Shown one piece after another: positions 1 to 9,044 of a stretch of 64,000 nt of DNA; within the stretch, counting starts at the first letter, position 1, and each line of letters begins with the position of its first letter. The notes below the pieces were generated by a model that did no database searches, was not told the DNA's origin, and worked only from the letters and a program-made list of their open reading frames with translations. This DNA is from Sphingomonas spermidinifaciens (GTDB taxonomy: Bacteria; Pseudomonadota; Alphaproteobacteria; Sphingomonadales; Sphingomonadaceae), in contig NZ_NWMW01000001.1 in the NCBI RefSeq assembly GCF_002351485.1, positions 868,001-932,000 of the forward strand, in the 5' to 3' direction. The translations under genes and the position numbers were made by a program.

Positions 1-87
1 CGCCGCCACGACGAGCCCCAGCAGCCCGCCGTGCCGCCGCCATACGCTCTCGAACGGCACCGAGCGTCCGACCGCCAGCACGCTCAT
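1..87 (-). CDS. xrtA: Exosortase A (XrtA), N-terminal fragment cut by the window edge
   Basis: Only the first 29 codons are inside the window, starting at the ATG at 87 whose bases overlap the TGA of the upstream glycosyltransferase gene (ATGA overlap). The visible peptide begins MSVLAVGRSVPF and ends in a hydrophobic stretch (LLGLVVAA) that could be the start of a first membrane segment. The fragment alone is not diagnostic. The call rests on context: eight genes upstream match families defined by co-occurrence with exosortase A (EpsH1), an integral-membrane cysteine protease thought to process PEP-CTERM proteins. It is inferred to be the next gene of that operon. Confidence 0.6.
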   Translation of the reverse strand, partial: MSVLAVGRSVPFESVWRRHGGLLGLVVAA

Positions 88-1280
88 GCCGCCACCCGCC
101 GTTCGACCGGCCGGTCGAGCACCGCATCGAGCGCGGCGAGGCGTGCGGCCCAGCCATAACGATCCTCGACGCAGGCGCGCGCCGCCCTGCCCTGCGCCGC
201 CGCCGCATCGCGATCGGCGAGCAGCGCAAGAATGCGCTCGGCAAAGGCATCTGCATCGCCCGCCACCGACAGCGTGCCGCGATGCTCGATCCCCTCGGCC
301 GCCACTGTTGAGGCAACGATCGGGCGGGCCAACGCCATCGCCTCCAGCACCTTGTTCTGCACGCCGCGCGCGGTGAGGAGCGGTGCGACGACCACGGGCG
401 CGGCAGCAAGCCAGGGGCGCACGTCGGCGACCGCGCCCGTCACGCGCACCCACTCGCCCGCCAGCGCGCGCACCGCTTTGGCAGGCGCCCGGCCGACGAT
501 GTTGAACGGCAGGTCGATGCCGCGCGCGGCGAGGCGCGGCATCACCTCGCCCGCGAACCAGCACGCCGCCTCGACATTGGGCGCATAGTCCATCTGGCCG
601 GTGAAGGTGACGCCCGGCACCGCGGCCGAGCGGTCGAACGCCCCGGCGGGATCGAAGAACGCCGTGTCGATGCCGTTCTCCACCACCGTCACGCGCGGCG
701 CGGCGCCGCCGGCGCGGAACAGCGCCGCCTCCGCCTCGCTCACGAACAGGCTGGCGTCGACGCGGGCGGCGATCTCGTGCTCGAAGGCGCCGAGCAGTCG
801 TGCCTCGCGCGCCATCACCCACGCCATCGGCGGCGTGCCCGCGGCGGCGTAGGAGGTGAACTTGGCGCTGTCGACGTCGCAGAAGTCCATCACGATGCGA
901 GCATCCGTGACGGTCGGCAGATACTGAGCCATCTGGCCCGAAAAGACGAAAATCGTGTCGATCGCCTCGCGCGCCAGCACCGCGCGCACGCGCTCGGCGA
1001 CGCCGGCGTCGGCGAAGGCGGCGACCGAGATCGGCCGCCCGCTCGCCAGCGCCTCCAGCCCCGCTCGCCATTGCGGCTTGCCGCGCCAGGTGACGTGATG
1101 GCTGGCGCAGACCTCGCCCAGCACAGCGTCATGGCCCAGGTCGGCAGGGTCGTCGGCAAAGGTGACGAGGTGGACCGGGCCTCTTGCGGCCATGTGACGC
1201 AGCAGGTGCCAACCGCGGATCTTGTCGCCGCGATCGGGCGGGTACGGCACCCGATGCGCGAGGAACAGCGTGCCCCCCAT
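84..1280 (-). CDS. XrtA-associated glycosyltransferase (TIGR03087-like, GT4 fold)
   Basis: A 398-residue glycosyltransferase. The N-terminus (FLAHRVPYPPDRGDKIR) is the signature of the PEP-CTERM/EpsH1-associated sugar transferase family, and the C-terminal half has the GT4 nucleotide-sugar motif (GVQNKVLEAMALARPIV) around residues 315-335. It probably adds a sugar to the lipid-linked exopolysaccharide repeat at the inner face of the membrane. The ATG at 1280 is preferred over an in-frame start about 140 bases upstream because it overlaps the stop of the FemAB gene (ATGA), as at most other junctions here; the longer version would add an unlikely Arg/Ala-rich leader. The sugar specificity cannot be read from the sequence. 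Confidence 0.9.
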   Translation of the reverse strand: MGGTLFLAHRVPYPPDRGDKIRGWHLLRHMAARGPVHLVTFADDPADLGHDAVLGEVCASHHVTWRGKPQWRAGLEALASGRPISVAAFADAGVAERVRAVLAREAIDTIFVFSGQMAQYLPTVTDARIVMDFCDVDSAKFTSYAAAGTPPMAWVMAREARLLGAFEHEIAARVDASLFVSEAEAALFRAGGAAPRVTVVENGIDTAFFDPAGAFDRSAAVPGVTFTGQMDYAPNVEAACWFAGEVMPRLAARGIDLPFNIVGRAPAKAVRALAGEWVRVTGAVADVRPWLAAAPVVVAPLLTARGVQNKVLEAMALARPIVASTVAAEGIEHRGTLSVAGDADAFAERILALLADRDAAAAQGRAARACVEDRYGWAARLAALDAVLDRPVERRVAA

Positions 1281-2350
1281 CAGCCCAGCCCGCGCGCGAT
1301 CAGCGGTCCGAGGAGATTCGCGACGGGCAGCGGCAGCTTCTTCCACAGCTCCGTCTTGCGCGCATATTTGGGGTCGAGCGGATTGACCGTTCGCGGCGGC
1401 GAGCCGTCGAGCGTGCGCCGCCAATAGGTGAGTGGCCGCGACGGGTAACCGAGATTCTTCTTGAACGCCGCCGGCCCGGTCCCCGCCTTCGATCGGCCGA
1501 GGTCAAGGCGGCGGCAGCCGCGGTCGAGCGCGTGACATGCGTAGGCATAGAACATGCGCTCGTTTGCGCGCAGCTCGCGCGCCTCGCGGATGCCGCCGCC
1601 CCAGAAGGGATACATGGTGCCGCCCCAATAGACGCTGAGCGTCGAGGCGACAGGGCGATCGCCCTGCCACACCGTCAGGATGTCGGCACGCTCGCCCAGT
1701 TCGTCGAGCATCGCCGCGAACAGCGCGCGCGGGAAGACGGGCGTGCCCAGATTGCGCACCGATTCCGAATAAGCGCGGTAATGGGCCGCGCGGTCCCGGT
1801 CGCCGCGGCCGACCGTCACGATCAGATCGTTGGCGAACGCCTTGCGCACCTCGGCGCGCTGCTTGCGCGGGATCGCCTGCAATTCGGTGTCGTGATCGGC
1901 GGTCAGGTCGCGCACGAAGCCCAGATAGGTGGTGTCGTCACGCGTCCACCCCTCGCCCGCGACCTCGCCGCCGCGCAGTTCAAGCGTCGGCGTGCCCAGC
2001 CGCTGCGCCAGCGCCCACCCAGCTGCCTCGAGCGCTGCGCGCGCCGCGGGATCGCTCGCGACGATCCCGCCCTCGACGGCGAAGCCGACCGAGGTCAGCG
2101 AGCGGCCGACCACGGGCGAGCGGATGTCGATCAGCGGCAATACCCCCGCGACCATGCCGCCGCGCTCGGCGAGCAGATAACGCGCGCGCTGGCCGCAGCC
2201 GCGCACGACCGCGCGGCTCCATCCCGGCAGCTGAAAGGGTGTGCTGCCCGCGGCTTCGTGCAGGAACGCCTCGATCGCCGCGCAGTCGCGTGCTCCGCGA
2301 AGGTCGGCCTCGCGTACGGCGAGCATCGGCAGGGCGAAGGGCGCGTTCAT
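1280..2350 (-). CDS. FemAB family protein, XrtA/PEP-CTERM-associated (TIGR03019-like)
   Basis: A 356-residue GNAT-fold acyltransferase of the FemAB type. FemAB proteins transfer amino acids from aminoacyl-tRNA in cell-wall synthesis; the PEP-CTERM subfamily is known only by its place in exopolysaccharide loci, and its substrate is unknown. Supporting stretches are TPFQLPGWSRAV near the N-terminus, an IPRKQRAEVRKA segment in the middle and the WGGGIREAR...N(E)RMFY region typical of the C-terminal acyltransferase domain, followed by LDLGRSKAGTG. The ATG at 2350 overlaps the stop of the deacetylase gene and gives the family's usual length. It is translationally coupled on both sides. Confidence 0.88.
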   Translation of the reverse strand: MNAPFALPMLAVREADLRGARDCAAIEAFLHEAAGSTPFQLPGWSRAVVRGCGQRARYLLAERGGMVAGVLPLIDIRSPVVGRSLTSVGFAVEGGIVASDPAARAALEAAGWALAQRLGTPTLELRGGEVAGEGWTRDDTTYLGFVRDLTADHDTELQAIPRKQRAEVRKAFANDLIVTVGRGDRDRAAHYRAYSESVRNLGTPVFPRALFAAMLDELGERADILTVWQGDRPVASTLSVYWGGTMYPFWGGGIREARELRANERMFYAYACHALDRGCRRLDLGRSKAGTGPAAFKKNLGYPSRPLTYWRRTLDGSPPRTVNPLDPKYARKTELWKKLPLPVANLLGPLIARGLG

Positions 2351-3216
2351 GACAGCGCCGCGGCCGCGCGCGCCGCCACCGCATCGGCCCGCCCCCAGGC
2401 GTGACCGGCGCACAGCCGCCTGAGCTTGCCCGCCATCGCGCCGAGCCGGCTGTAATGGCGGATGCGCGACTTGAGCGGCGCTTGGCGCACGCGCGGCTGG
2501 TGCGGGTCGATCTCCCATGGGTGGAAATAGAAGATTGCGGGATCGCCGGCGGCGTTGGACCGCACGATCGCCCTTTCGACGACGCTCGACGGCAAGAGGC
2601 GGAAGAAGCCGCCGCCCGCCGTCACCTCGCGCCCCAGCACCTTGGCCAGGGTGACGGGCATCTCGATCAGCGGACAGCCGGGCAGCGGGCGAAAGGCGCG
2701 CCTCGGCGCATCGGGCCAGCCATAATGATCGTGCGCGAGCGGCGCGATCGACGAGGAATAGGCATAGCCCGCCTCCGCCAGCACCGCGTGCGCCCACGGC
2801 GTACGCGCGTCGAACGAGAAGCTCGGCGCGCGATAGCCCGTCACCTTCTGCCCCCCGGCATCCTCCAGCGCGGCGCGCGCGCGGGCAAGGTCGTCGCGGA
2901 ACTGGTCGGGGGTAAAGGTGAAGACGCGATCGTGACCCCAGCCATGGCTGGCGATTTCGTGCCCGGCCTCGACGATCCGGCGGATGAGCGCCGGATAATG
3001 ATGCGCCACCCAGCCGAGCGTGAAGAAGGTCGCCTTGACTCCCGCCGCCTCGAACAGCGCGAGCACCGCATCGGTATTCGCCTCGACCCGGTGCTGAAGC
3101 CGCGGCCAATCGGCCTTGTCGATCACCCGCTCGAACGCGCCAACCTGGAACCAGTCCTCGACATCGACCGACATGATGTTGGTCGGGCCGGGGCGGAGCG
3201 AGCGGTCGTGATACAT
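2347..3216 (-). CDS. XrtA system polysaccharide deacetylase (TIGR03006-like)
   Basis: A 289-residue NodB-fold deacetylase that likely removes acetyl groups from the exopolysaccharide. The catalytic pattern is clear: the metal-binding Asp in IMSVDVEDWFQ (residues about 14-24), the H-x-x-x-H motif ASHGWGHD (about 89-96), the YRAPSFS motif (about 130) and the C-terminal FYFHPWEIDP containing the late active-site His. There is no signal peptide, so it may act on lipid-linked intermediates in the cytoplasm or leave by another route. It lies 15 bases after the ATPase gene and overlaps the FemAB gene by 4 bases. Confidence 0.93.
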   Translation of the reverse strand: MYHDRSLRPGPTNIMSVDVEDWFQVGAFERVIDKADWPRLQHRVEANTDAVLALFEAAGVKATFFTLGWVAHHYPALIRRIVEAGHEIASHGWGHDRVFTFTPDQFRDDLARARAALEDAGGQKVTGYRAPSFSFDARTPWAHAVLAEAGYAYSSSIAPLAHDHYGWPDAPRRAFRPLPGCPLIEMPVTLAKVLGREVTAGGGFFRLLPSSVVERAIVRSNAAGDPAIFYFHPWEIDPHQPRVRQAPLKSRIRHYSRLGAMAGKLRRLCAGHAWGRADAVAARAAAALS

Positions 3217-3231
3217 GCGCCGGGTTCCCGC

Positions 3232-4299
3232 TCAGGCGGCCGAGCCGCGCAGCATCGTCTTGTCGGGGCGCGCGTCGTTTTCCACCCAGTCGACCAGCAG
3301 CGTCAGAACGCGGCGCAGCGCCGCATCCTGTGCCTCCAGCCGTTCCTCAAGCTCGGCCACCCGGCGCTCGAGCATCGAGTCGGTGGGCAGCGGCTGCGAC
3401 GGCGGCGGCGGCGGCCCCTCGGCGCGGATCGGGCGCGCGGCGGCGTCGAGCGGGCGTACGACCGGCTCGGGCAGTGGCGCGGGCGGCGCCATGTCTGCGT
3501 CGAGCTCGGCAGTGACGACCTCGACATCGCGCGCACCGAAGCGCTCGATACCCTCGATCGCACCATGCAGCATCAGCCGCGCTGCGAGCTGATTGAGCCG
3601 GCGCGGCACCCCACCCGACCAAACATGGAGCGCCGCGATTGCCCCCTCGTCGAACGACGGACGACCGTCCCAGCCCACGACCTTCAGCCGGTGGATCAGA
3701 TAGGCCTCGACCTCCTCCACGCCCATCGGGTCGAGGTGGTGCATCGCGATCACCCGCTGGCGCAACTGCTCGAGGCTGCCGGCACCGTGCAGGACGTGGC
3801 GGAACTCGGGCTGGCCGAGCAGGAAGATCTGGAGCAGCGGATAGCCGCCCGCCTGGAAGTTGGAGAGCATGCGCAGCTCCTCCAGGCTGTCGACGGGCAA
3901 CGACTGCGCCTCGTCGACGATCAGGAGGGTGCGCTTGCCGCCGCGCGCGACGGCGTGCAACCCGCGCTCGATCGCGCCGAGAAGCTGCGCCTTGGGCTGG
4001 CTGGCGGCAATGCCGAGGCCCGCGGCGACGAGGCCGAGCAGGTCGGCGGCATCGACCTGGGTCGAGACGATCTGGATGACGTGCAGTCGCTCGCGGTCGA
4101 TCCGCCCCATCAGGTGGCCGACCAGCGTCGTCTTGCCCGCGCCCGGATCGCCGGTGATGACGATGAAGCCCTCACCCTGCGCCAGGCCGTAGCCCAGATA
4201 CGCCATCGCCTTGCGATGCGTCGCGGTATCGAACCAGAAGCCCGGATCGGGCGTCAGCTGAAAGGGTCGTCCCGTCAGCCCGTAATGCGTGTCGTACAT
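3232..4299 (-). CDS. XrtA-associated AAA ATPase (TIGR03015-like, ExeA-related)
   Basis: A 355-residue ATPase related to ExeA/GspA. It opens with MYDTHYGLTGRPFQLTPDP, the standard start of this family, then Walker A GDPGAGKTT (about residues 50-58) and Walker B LLIVDEAQ (about 127-134). The C-terminal 90 residues are different in character: a proline-rich linker followed by a coiled-coil-like segment (LERRVAELEERLEAQDAALR) that probably mediates oligomerisation. The family is tied to PEP-CTERM exopolysaccharide loci and its role is not established; assembly or energising of the export machinery is an inference. The ATG at 4299 matches the family N-terminus. Confidence 0.92.
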   Translation of the reverse strand: MYDTHYGLTGRPFQLTPDPGFWFDTATHRKAMAYLGYGLAQGEGFIVITGDPGAGKTTLVGHLMGRIDRERLHVIQIVSTQVDAADLLGLVAAGLGIAASQPKAQLLGAIERGLHAVARGGKRTLLIVDEAQSLPVDSLEELRMLSNFQAGGYPLLQIFLLGQPEFRHVLHGAGSLEQLRQRVIAMHHLDPMGVEEVEAYLIHRLKVVGWDGRPSFDEGAIAALHVWSGGVPRRLNQLAARLMLHGAIEGIERFGARDVEVVTAELDADMAPPAPLPEPVVRPLDAAARPIRAEGPPPPPSQPLPTDSMLERRVAELEERLEAQDAALRRVLTLLVDWVENDARPDKTMLRGSAA

Positions 4300-4310
4300 C
4301 GCCGCCCCCG

Positions 4311-5933
4311 TCAGAACCGATAGCCGAGGCCGATGAGCGCCTGCGCAACCACGTCGGCGTCGCTCAGCGACTGATCGGATACATAGATACCTGCCGACGC
4401 GACCCCGTCGAGACGGCCCCAATTGCGATAATAGGCGCCAGTCGCGCCCGCGCCGCGCGTCTCGAACCCGCCGAGCCCCGCGCGATACCAGTTGTAGAAG
4501 ACGTCGGCGGTCACCCCCGAATTGCCGTCGAGCTGACGCGAGGCGAAGGCCTGGATATAGGCGCTCTCGTCCTCCAGTCCCGAGACGTTGACGCCCGGCG
4601 CGTCGTCGGGCGCGAAGAAGCGGCGATTGGCATAGCCCGCCCCTGCCCCCAGCCGCAGCTGCCCTCGCGTCACCGCATAGACCGCGTCGATGCCGCGCGC
4701 CCGGTAATTGGCGGTAGAGATCGACTGGAACACCGAATTGAGGCAGCCGCCCGCCGCACCGCCGTCGCTGCCGAAGATGCAGCCGTTATAGGCATTGCCG
4801 CCGCCGTTGAACGGATTGGTGAAGCTGGTTGGCAGCGCCGAGATGCCGTCGCCCAGCTGTCGTCCGAAGCTCTGCACACTGTCATAGACGACGACCTGAA
4901 GCGCGTCGGTGCCGTTCATCTGCCACGAAAGGCTGCCGGTGCCGCTGAACGTGCCGTACCGCTCGCCCAGATGGACCTCCAGCGTGGTGCGCGGGCTCGG
5001 CCGCCAGACGACACCGGCGTCGTAGAAGACCCCGTCAATATCGTAGGCGAGGCGGCGCGGCGAGCCTTCATCGGTGACGAAACGGCCATTGCCGTCGATC
5101 GCGATGTTGCCGTTGCCGTCGACCAGAGGGTCGCGCTGGCTGATCTGGATGCGCTCATATCCCACACCCGCGGTCAGCGCGAGCGTGCCCGACACCGGCA
5201 GCACGACGTCGCCGCGCCCGAAATACCCTTCATAGCGCTGGTCGAGCTGCCCGGCATCCTCGCGCTCATACTGCCCCGAGAGGGTGAACCCGATGGGCAG
5301 GTAGGTGCCCGCGCGCGTCCCAAGGCTGGCGGTGACGAGGTGGGTGAGCGAGTCGTCGTAATAGTCGAGCCGGGGCTGGCCGGGCAGCAGCCCGACGCCG
5401 CTGTCCGGCACCTCGACCTTGGTATAGCCGACGCGATAGGCCGCGTTGAAGCCGAACTGGTCGATCTGCCGGGTGACCGTCGGCCCGCCATAAACGCCAT
5501 AGAGCTGGCTGATATTGGCGACGTTGCCGACCAGCAGGCCCGGCGCCGCGCCGCGGATATCGCTGCGCGCGCGCGTCGCGATGCCGCCCACCTCGAAGCC
5601 GAGGCTCGGCGTGACCTGGGTGGATAGCCGGGCCAGACCGGTGTGGATGCTCGTATCGGCAAGGTCATCGTCCCAGGCGAAACGATACTCGTAATTATAG
5701 CTGAGCTGCGCCTGGGTCCGCCGCGTCTGGATCGTCGCGTCGATGCCCGCCTGCGCGCTCGTATAGGTCAGCGCATCGTCGCCGTTGCTCAGGTCGGCGA
5801 TCAGCACCTGGCTGAGGTTGATGTAGGGCGAGACGTCGACTCGCGGTGCGTCGCCGCCCGGCCGATCCTGCGCCGCGGCCGGCGCGGCGATGCCGCAGGC
5901 CAGCGCCGTCGCGGCGAGAAAAGTCGCGCGCAT
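4311..5933 (-). CDS. PEP-CTERM-associated outer-membrane beta-barrel protein (TIGR03016-like)
   Basis: A 540-residue exported protein with a clear signal peptide (MRATFLAATALACGIAAPAAAQ). The mature part is rich in alternating aromatic and polar stretches such as YNYEYRF, YRVGYTKVEV and YNWYRAGLGG, and ends in an aromatic residue (ALIGLGYRF), all typical of an outer-membrane beta-barrel closed by a C-terminal Phe. It matches the conserved large protein of XrtA loci and may be the outer-membrane pore or anchor for the polysaccharide. The start ATG overlaps the stop of the kinase gene (TGATG); a GTG one codon earlier is also possible. Confidence 0.88.
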   Translation of the reverse strand: MRATFLAATALACGIAAPAAAQDRPGGDAPRVDVSPYINLSQVLIADLSNGDDALTYTSAQAGIDATIQTRRTQAQLSYNYEYRFAWDDDLADTSIHTGLARLSTQVTPSLGFEVGGIATRARSDIRGAAPGLLVGNVANISQLYGVYGGPTVTRQIDQFGFNAAYRVGYTKVEVPDSGVGLLPGQPRLDYYDDSLTHLVTASLGTRAGTYLPIGFTLSGQYEREDAGQLDQRYEGYFGRGDVVLPVSGTLALTAGVGYERIQISQRDPLVDGNGNIAIDGNGRFVTDEGSPRRLAYDIDGVFYDAGVVWRPSPRTTLEVHLGERYGTFSGTGSLSWQMNGTDALQVVVYDSVQSFGRQLGDGISALPTSFTNPFNGGGNAYNGCIFGSDGGAAGGCLNSVFQSISTANYRARGIDAVYAVTRGQLRLGAGAGYANRRFFAPDDAPGVNVSGLEDESAYIQAFASRQLDGNSGVTADVFYNWYRAGLGGFETRGAGATGAYYRNWGRLDGVASAGIYVSDQSLSDADVVAQALIGLGYRF

Positions 5934-6847
5934 CACGCCTCGCTCCCATAAGCATAATAGTCGCCGTAGCGGTTGCCGCCCGGCCGCAAGGACACCGAAT
6001 TGAGGACCAGCGACACGCGCTCGCAGGCACCGAGCTGTCCGACCGCCTCACGCAGGTCGCTCTCGCTCGTCCGGTCGGCGCGCACCACGAGCATCACCTG
6101 ACCCACCAGCCCGGCGAGCACGCCGGCGGGGCTCGCCGCCAGCACCGGCGGCGAGTCGAACAGGACGATGCGGCGCGGATTGGCGCGGGCAAGGCCGCCG
6201 ATCACCTGCCGAGCGGCGCCAGAGGCCAGCAGCTCGGTGTCCGCATGGCCGCGCGTACCGGCGCGCAGAATCTGGAGCTGGGGGATGTCGGTGTCGAGGA
6301 CGAGGCCCTCGACGTCGAGCGCCGGATCGCCGATCGCGTCGAGCAGGCCCGGACCGTCATCGAAGCCGAGCACGCGCGGAACATCGGGCTTGGCGACATC
6401 GGCATCGACCAGCAGCACCTCGACATCGCGCTCGGCGGCGAGGCTGAGCGCGAGGTTGGTAGCGGAGAAGGTCTTGCCGTCGCCCGGCCGCGCCGAGCAG
6501 ACGAGGATCGCGCGCGCCTTGACCGCGTCGGTCGTCGCCGCCTCGTCGGCGGCGAGCAGCAGCTGGCGCTTGATGAGGCGGAACTCCTCGGCAAGCGGCG
6601 TCACCGCCGCGCCGGGCACCAGCATCCCGCGCTCGACCAGCCGTTCGCGGTCGATCGCCACGCGCTCGCGCGTTACGGGCAGCGGCGCGAAAGCCGGCGT
6701 TTCGGCCGCCGGCGCGGGCTCGGAGGGTAACGGAACCGGGTCGTGCCGCGGCGCGGCGACGGGCGGCGGCGGCGCATAGTCGAACCAGTCGCTGGCGCGC
6801 TCGAGCAGCGAGGCCCTTGGCGGGCGGTTGGGATCGGCGGCGGTCAT
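5933..6847 (-). CDS. XrtA-associated tyrosine autokinase (CpsD/CapB-like, TIGR03018)
   Basis: A 304-residue BY-kinase cytoplasmic domain. It has Walker A (SARPGDGKTFSATN, about residues 122-135), Walker A' (VLLVDADVAKPD, about 149-160) and Walker B (IVLFDSPPVL). The C-terminal tail has a tyrosine cluster (YGDYYAYGSEA), the usual autophosphorylation site. The proline-rich first 60 residues are a flexible linker. Such kinases work with the chain-length protein encoded immediately upstream (here a separate gene) to control polymer length. The ATG at 6847 follows a GGAG about 8 bases upstream; a GTG at 6865 overlapping the previous stop is an alternative. Confidence 0.92.
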   Translation of the reverse strand: MTAADPNRPPRASLLERASDWFDYAPPPPVAAPRHDPVPLPSEPAPAAETPAFAPLPVTRERVAIDRERLVERGMLVPGAAVTPLAEEFRLIKRQLLLAADEAATTDAVKARAILVCSARPGDGKTFSATNLALSLAAERDVEVLLVDADVAKPDVPRVLGFDDGPGLLDAIGDPALDVEGLVLDTDIPQLQILRAGTRGHADTELLASGAARQVIGGLARANPRRIVLFDSPPVLAASPAGVLAGLVGQVMLVVRADRTSESDLREAVGQLGACERVSLVLNSVSLRPGGNRYGDYYAYGSEA

Positions 6848-6861
6848 GTTCCTGTTCTCCG

Positions 6862-8403
6862 TCACGCCACCAGCCCGCGCTGGAGGAACTCGATACTCAT
6901 GAGGATGAGGAAGGCACCGGCCAGCGCCCCCGCCCCGCCCGCGAACAGCTTGAGCTGCCGCCGGCGCGCACTGCGCACCGCGTCGTTCACCACTTCGCCG
7001 ATGCTGCCGAGCACGGGCATGCCGCTGGCTTTCTCGAGCCGCTGGACGGTGGGATAGGTGGTCTGGAGCTTGGAAAGGCCCCACGCCGCCGCGGCGCCGC
7101 CGCCCAGCCCGACGACCAGAACGCCGAACAGGAGGAGCGGCCGATTGGGCGCGGTGGGCGTGCGCGGGCTGGTCGGCGGGTCGATCACGCTGATCTTGAC
7201 CGCGTCGGTCTCGTTGTTCGCCTGCGCGCGGATGCGCAATTGCTCGCGGCTGGCGAGCAGTTTGTCATACTGGTCCTTGAGGACGAGATAGTCGCGGTCG
7301 ATCGACGCCTGCTCGGCGGCGACGGCGGGCTGCGCGCCCATCGTCCCGTCGAACCGCGCGATATCGGCCTCGAGCTGCGCCTTGCGCTGGGTGAGCGCCG
7401 CGACCTGCGCCGCGCGGTCGGCCTGCATCGAGCGGAGGCTTAGATAAAGCGGATTGGGCGCACCGCCGTCGCCGCCGCCGACCGGCTCGCCGCGCGCGGC
7501 AGCGGTGGCGATGGTAAGCTGGTTCTTGAGCGCGATGACGTCGGGATGGCTGTCGGTCCAGCCGCGCCCGCGCGCCTCGGCGAGCTGCCCCTGGATCGTC
7601 GCGACGCGCGCCCGCGCCGGTCCCATCGCCGTGCCGGCGTTGCCGGGCAGCGAGGGCTGCGTGCCCGCCATCTGGCCGTTGACGGCGGCCAGGCCCGACT
7701 GCGCGGCCGCAAGGTCCGAATTGACCTGCGCCAGCTGGGTGCGCGCCGCCGACATCCGTTCCTCGAGGCTGCCGGTGCCGGGCAGTGCGCCCATATATTT
7801 CGACTGGAACTCGGCCTTCTTGGCCTCGGCGTCCTGAAGCTGCCGCTGGCGCTGGTCGATCTGTTCGTCGAGGAAGCGGAGCGACTGGCTCGCTTCGTCG
7901 CGCGTGCCGGCGAGGTTGGTCTCGACGAAGATGTCGATCAGCTTCTGCACCACCTCGCGCGCGAGCTTGGCGTTGGCGGAATCGGCGGCGCCGGCATTGG
8001 CGATCGTCGCGGACACCTCGAAGATGTTGGTGTCGGCCTGCGCGGTGATCTTGATCGCCTTTTGCAGCGCGGCCACACGATCCGCGACGTCGCGGTCGCT
8101 CGACACCGAATTGGCGATGGAGGTGCCGCGCACGACCTTTTCCAGGTTCACTGCCGACAAGAGCGTCTGGCGAACCCGATCGACGTCGCGCTGCTGGTCG
8201 ATCTGCGCCATCGGATTGTCCTGCCCCGGCAGGACGTTGCGAAGCTGCACCGACACGCGCGCCGACGAGACATACTGGTTGGGAATCTGCGACACGACGA
8301 GCCAGCCCGCCAGGCAGATGCCCCAGGCGATCGCCAGGGCAAGCCAGCGGCGGCGCCAAACGGCGTGGATGCCGACCCTGATCTCGTCGTAGATGGCGTC
8401 CAT
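6862..8403 (-). CDS. XrtA system polysaccharide chain-length determinant (Wzz-type, TIGR03007)
   Basis: A 513-residue polysaccharide co-polymerase. An N-terminal Wzz domain carries the first membrane helix (LALAIAWGICLAGWLVV, about residues 21-37), followed by a long periplasmic coiled-coil region (about 140-390, for example LRFLDEQIDQRQRQLQDAEAKK), then the proline-rich motif PTSPRTPTAPNRPLLLFGVLVVGLG with the second membrane helix near 405-430 and a last hydrophobic segment at the C-terminus. It lacks a kinase domain, which is supplied by the next gene. It would set the chain length of the exopolysaccharide at the inner membrane. Its ATG overlaps the stop of the export gene. Confidence 0.92.
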   Translation of the reverse strand: MDAIYDEIRVGIHAVWRRRWLALAIAWGICLAGWLVVSQIPNQYVSSARVSVQLRNVLPGQDNPMAQIDQQRDVDRVRQTLLSAVNLEKVVRGTSIANSVSSDRDVADRVAALQKAIKITAQADTNIFEVSATIANAGAADSANAKLAREVVQKLIDIFVETNLAGTRDEASQSLRFLDEQIDQRQRQLQDAEAKKAEFQSKYMGALPGTGSLEERMSAARTQLAQVNSDLAAAQSGLAAVNGQMAGTQPSLPGNAGTAMGPARARVATIQGQLAEARGRGWTDSHPDVIALKNQLTIATAAARGEPVGGGDGGAPNPLYLSLRSMQADRAAQVAALTQRKAQLEADIARFDGTMGAQPAVAAEQASIDRDYLVLKDQYDKLLASREQLRIRAQANNETDAVKISVIDPPTSPRTPTAPNRPLLLFGVLVVGLGGGAAAAWGLSKLQTTYPTVQRLEKASGMPVLGSIGEVVNDAVRSARRRQLKLFAGGAGALAGAFLILMSIEFLQRGLVA

Positions 8404-9044
8404 CAGAACATGCTCTGCGGGATGATGATGACGTCGCCCGCCTCGAGCCGGACGTTCGCCGACGTGTCGCCGTCCTTCAGCAGGCTGCCGATCCGCACGG
8501 CATATTCAGTCTGCTTACTGGTCTCGCGGTCGAAGCGCACCAGCCGTGCCTTGTTGCCTGACGCATATTGGGACAGGCCGCCGACCGCGATCATCGCGTC
8601 GAGCAGCGTCATGTTGGCCCGATAGGGCAGCGATGCAGGCTTTTCGGTCGCGCCGACGATCCGGATCTGCTGGCTGAAGGTGCCCTGGAACTGGTCGACG
8701 ATGACCGAAACAATCGGGTCCTTGATATATTCCTTGAGCGCGATCTTCATGTCGTCGGCGAGCATCGACGGCGTCTTGCCGACCGCGGGCATGTCGGCGA
8801 TCAGCGGCGTGGTGATGCGGCCGTCGGGGCGCACCTGCACCTTCGCCGACAGCTCTGGATTGCGCCAGACGAAGATCTGGAGCGAATCGAGCGGGCCGAT
8901 GACATACTCCTCGCCCGGCCCCTCCTTGGCGGCGACGAACTGCGCGGGCGGAAGCTCGGGGCGGCTTGCACTGGTGCAGCCGGTCGCCAGCACGGCGGCC
9001 GCGCCGGCCGTCAGCGCCGTCTTTGCCTTCACGCGAACACGCAT
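8403..9044 (-). CDS. XrtA exopolysaccharide export lipoprotein (Wza-like, TIGR03027)
   Basis: A 213-residue polysaccharide export protein and first gene of the XrtA operon. It has a lipoprotein signal (AAAVLATGC, Cys 23), then the Poly_export domain (EYVIGPLDSLQIFVWRNPELS) and one SLBB domain (QIRIVGATEKP...MTLLDAMIAVGGLSQYA). It should form the periplasmic/outer-membrane export channel. A strong ribosome-binding site, GGAGGTGAT, lies 3 bases before the ATG. The 217 bases before it (9045-9261) must hold the operon promoter; I could not pick out confident -35/-10 boxes. Confidence 0.93.
   Translation of the reverse strand: MRVRVKAKTALTAGAAAVLATGCTSASRPELPPAQFVAAKEGPGEEYVIGPLDSLQIFVWRNPELSAKVQVRPDGRITTPLIADMPAVGKTPSMLADDMKIALKEYIKDPIVSVIVDQFQGTFSQQIRIVGATEKPASLPYRANMTLLDAMIAVGGLSQYASGNKARLVRFDRETSKQTEYAVRIGSLLKDGDTSANVRLEAGDVIIIPQSMF

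Noticed and set aside
2401..4323. Plus-strand frame of 640 codons opposite the XrtA deacetylase and ATPase
   Set aside because: No motif, and the minus-strand genes are unmistakable.
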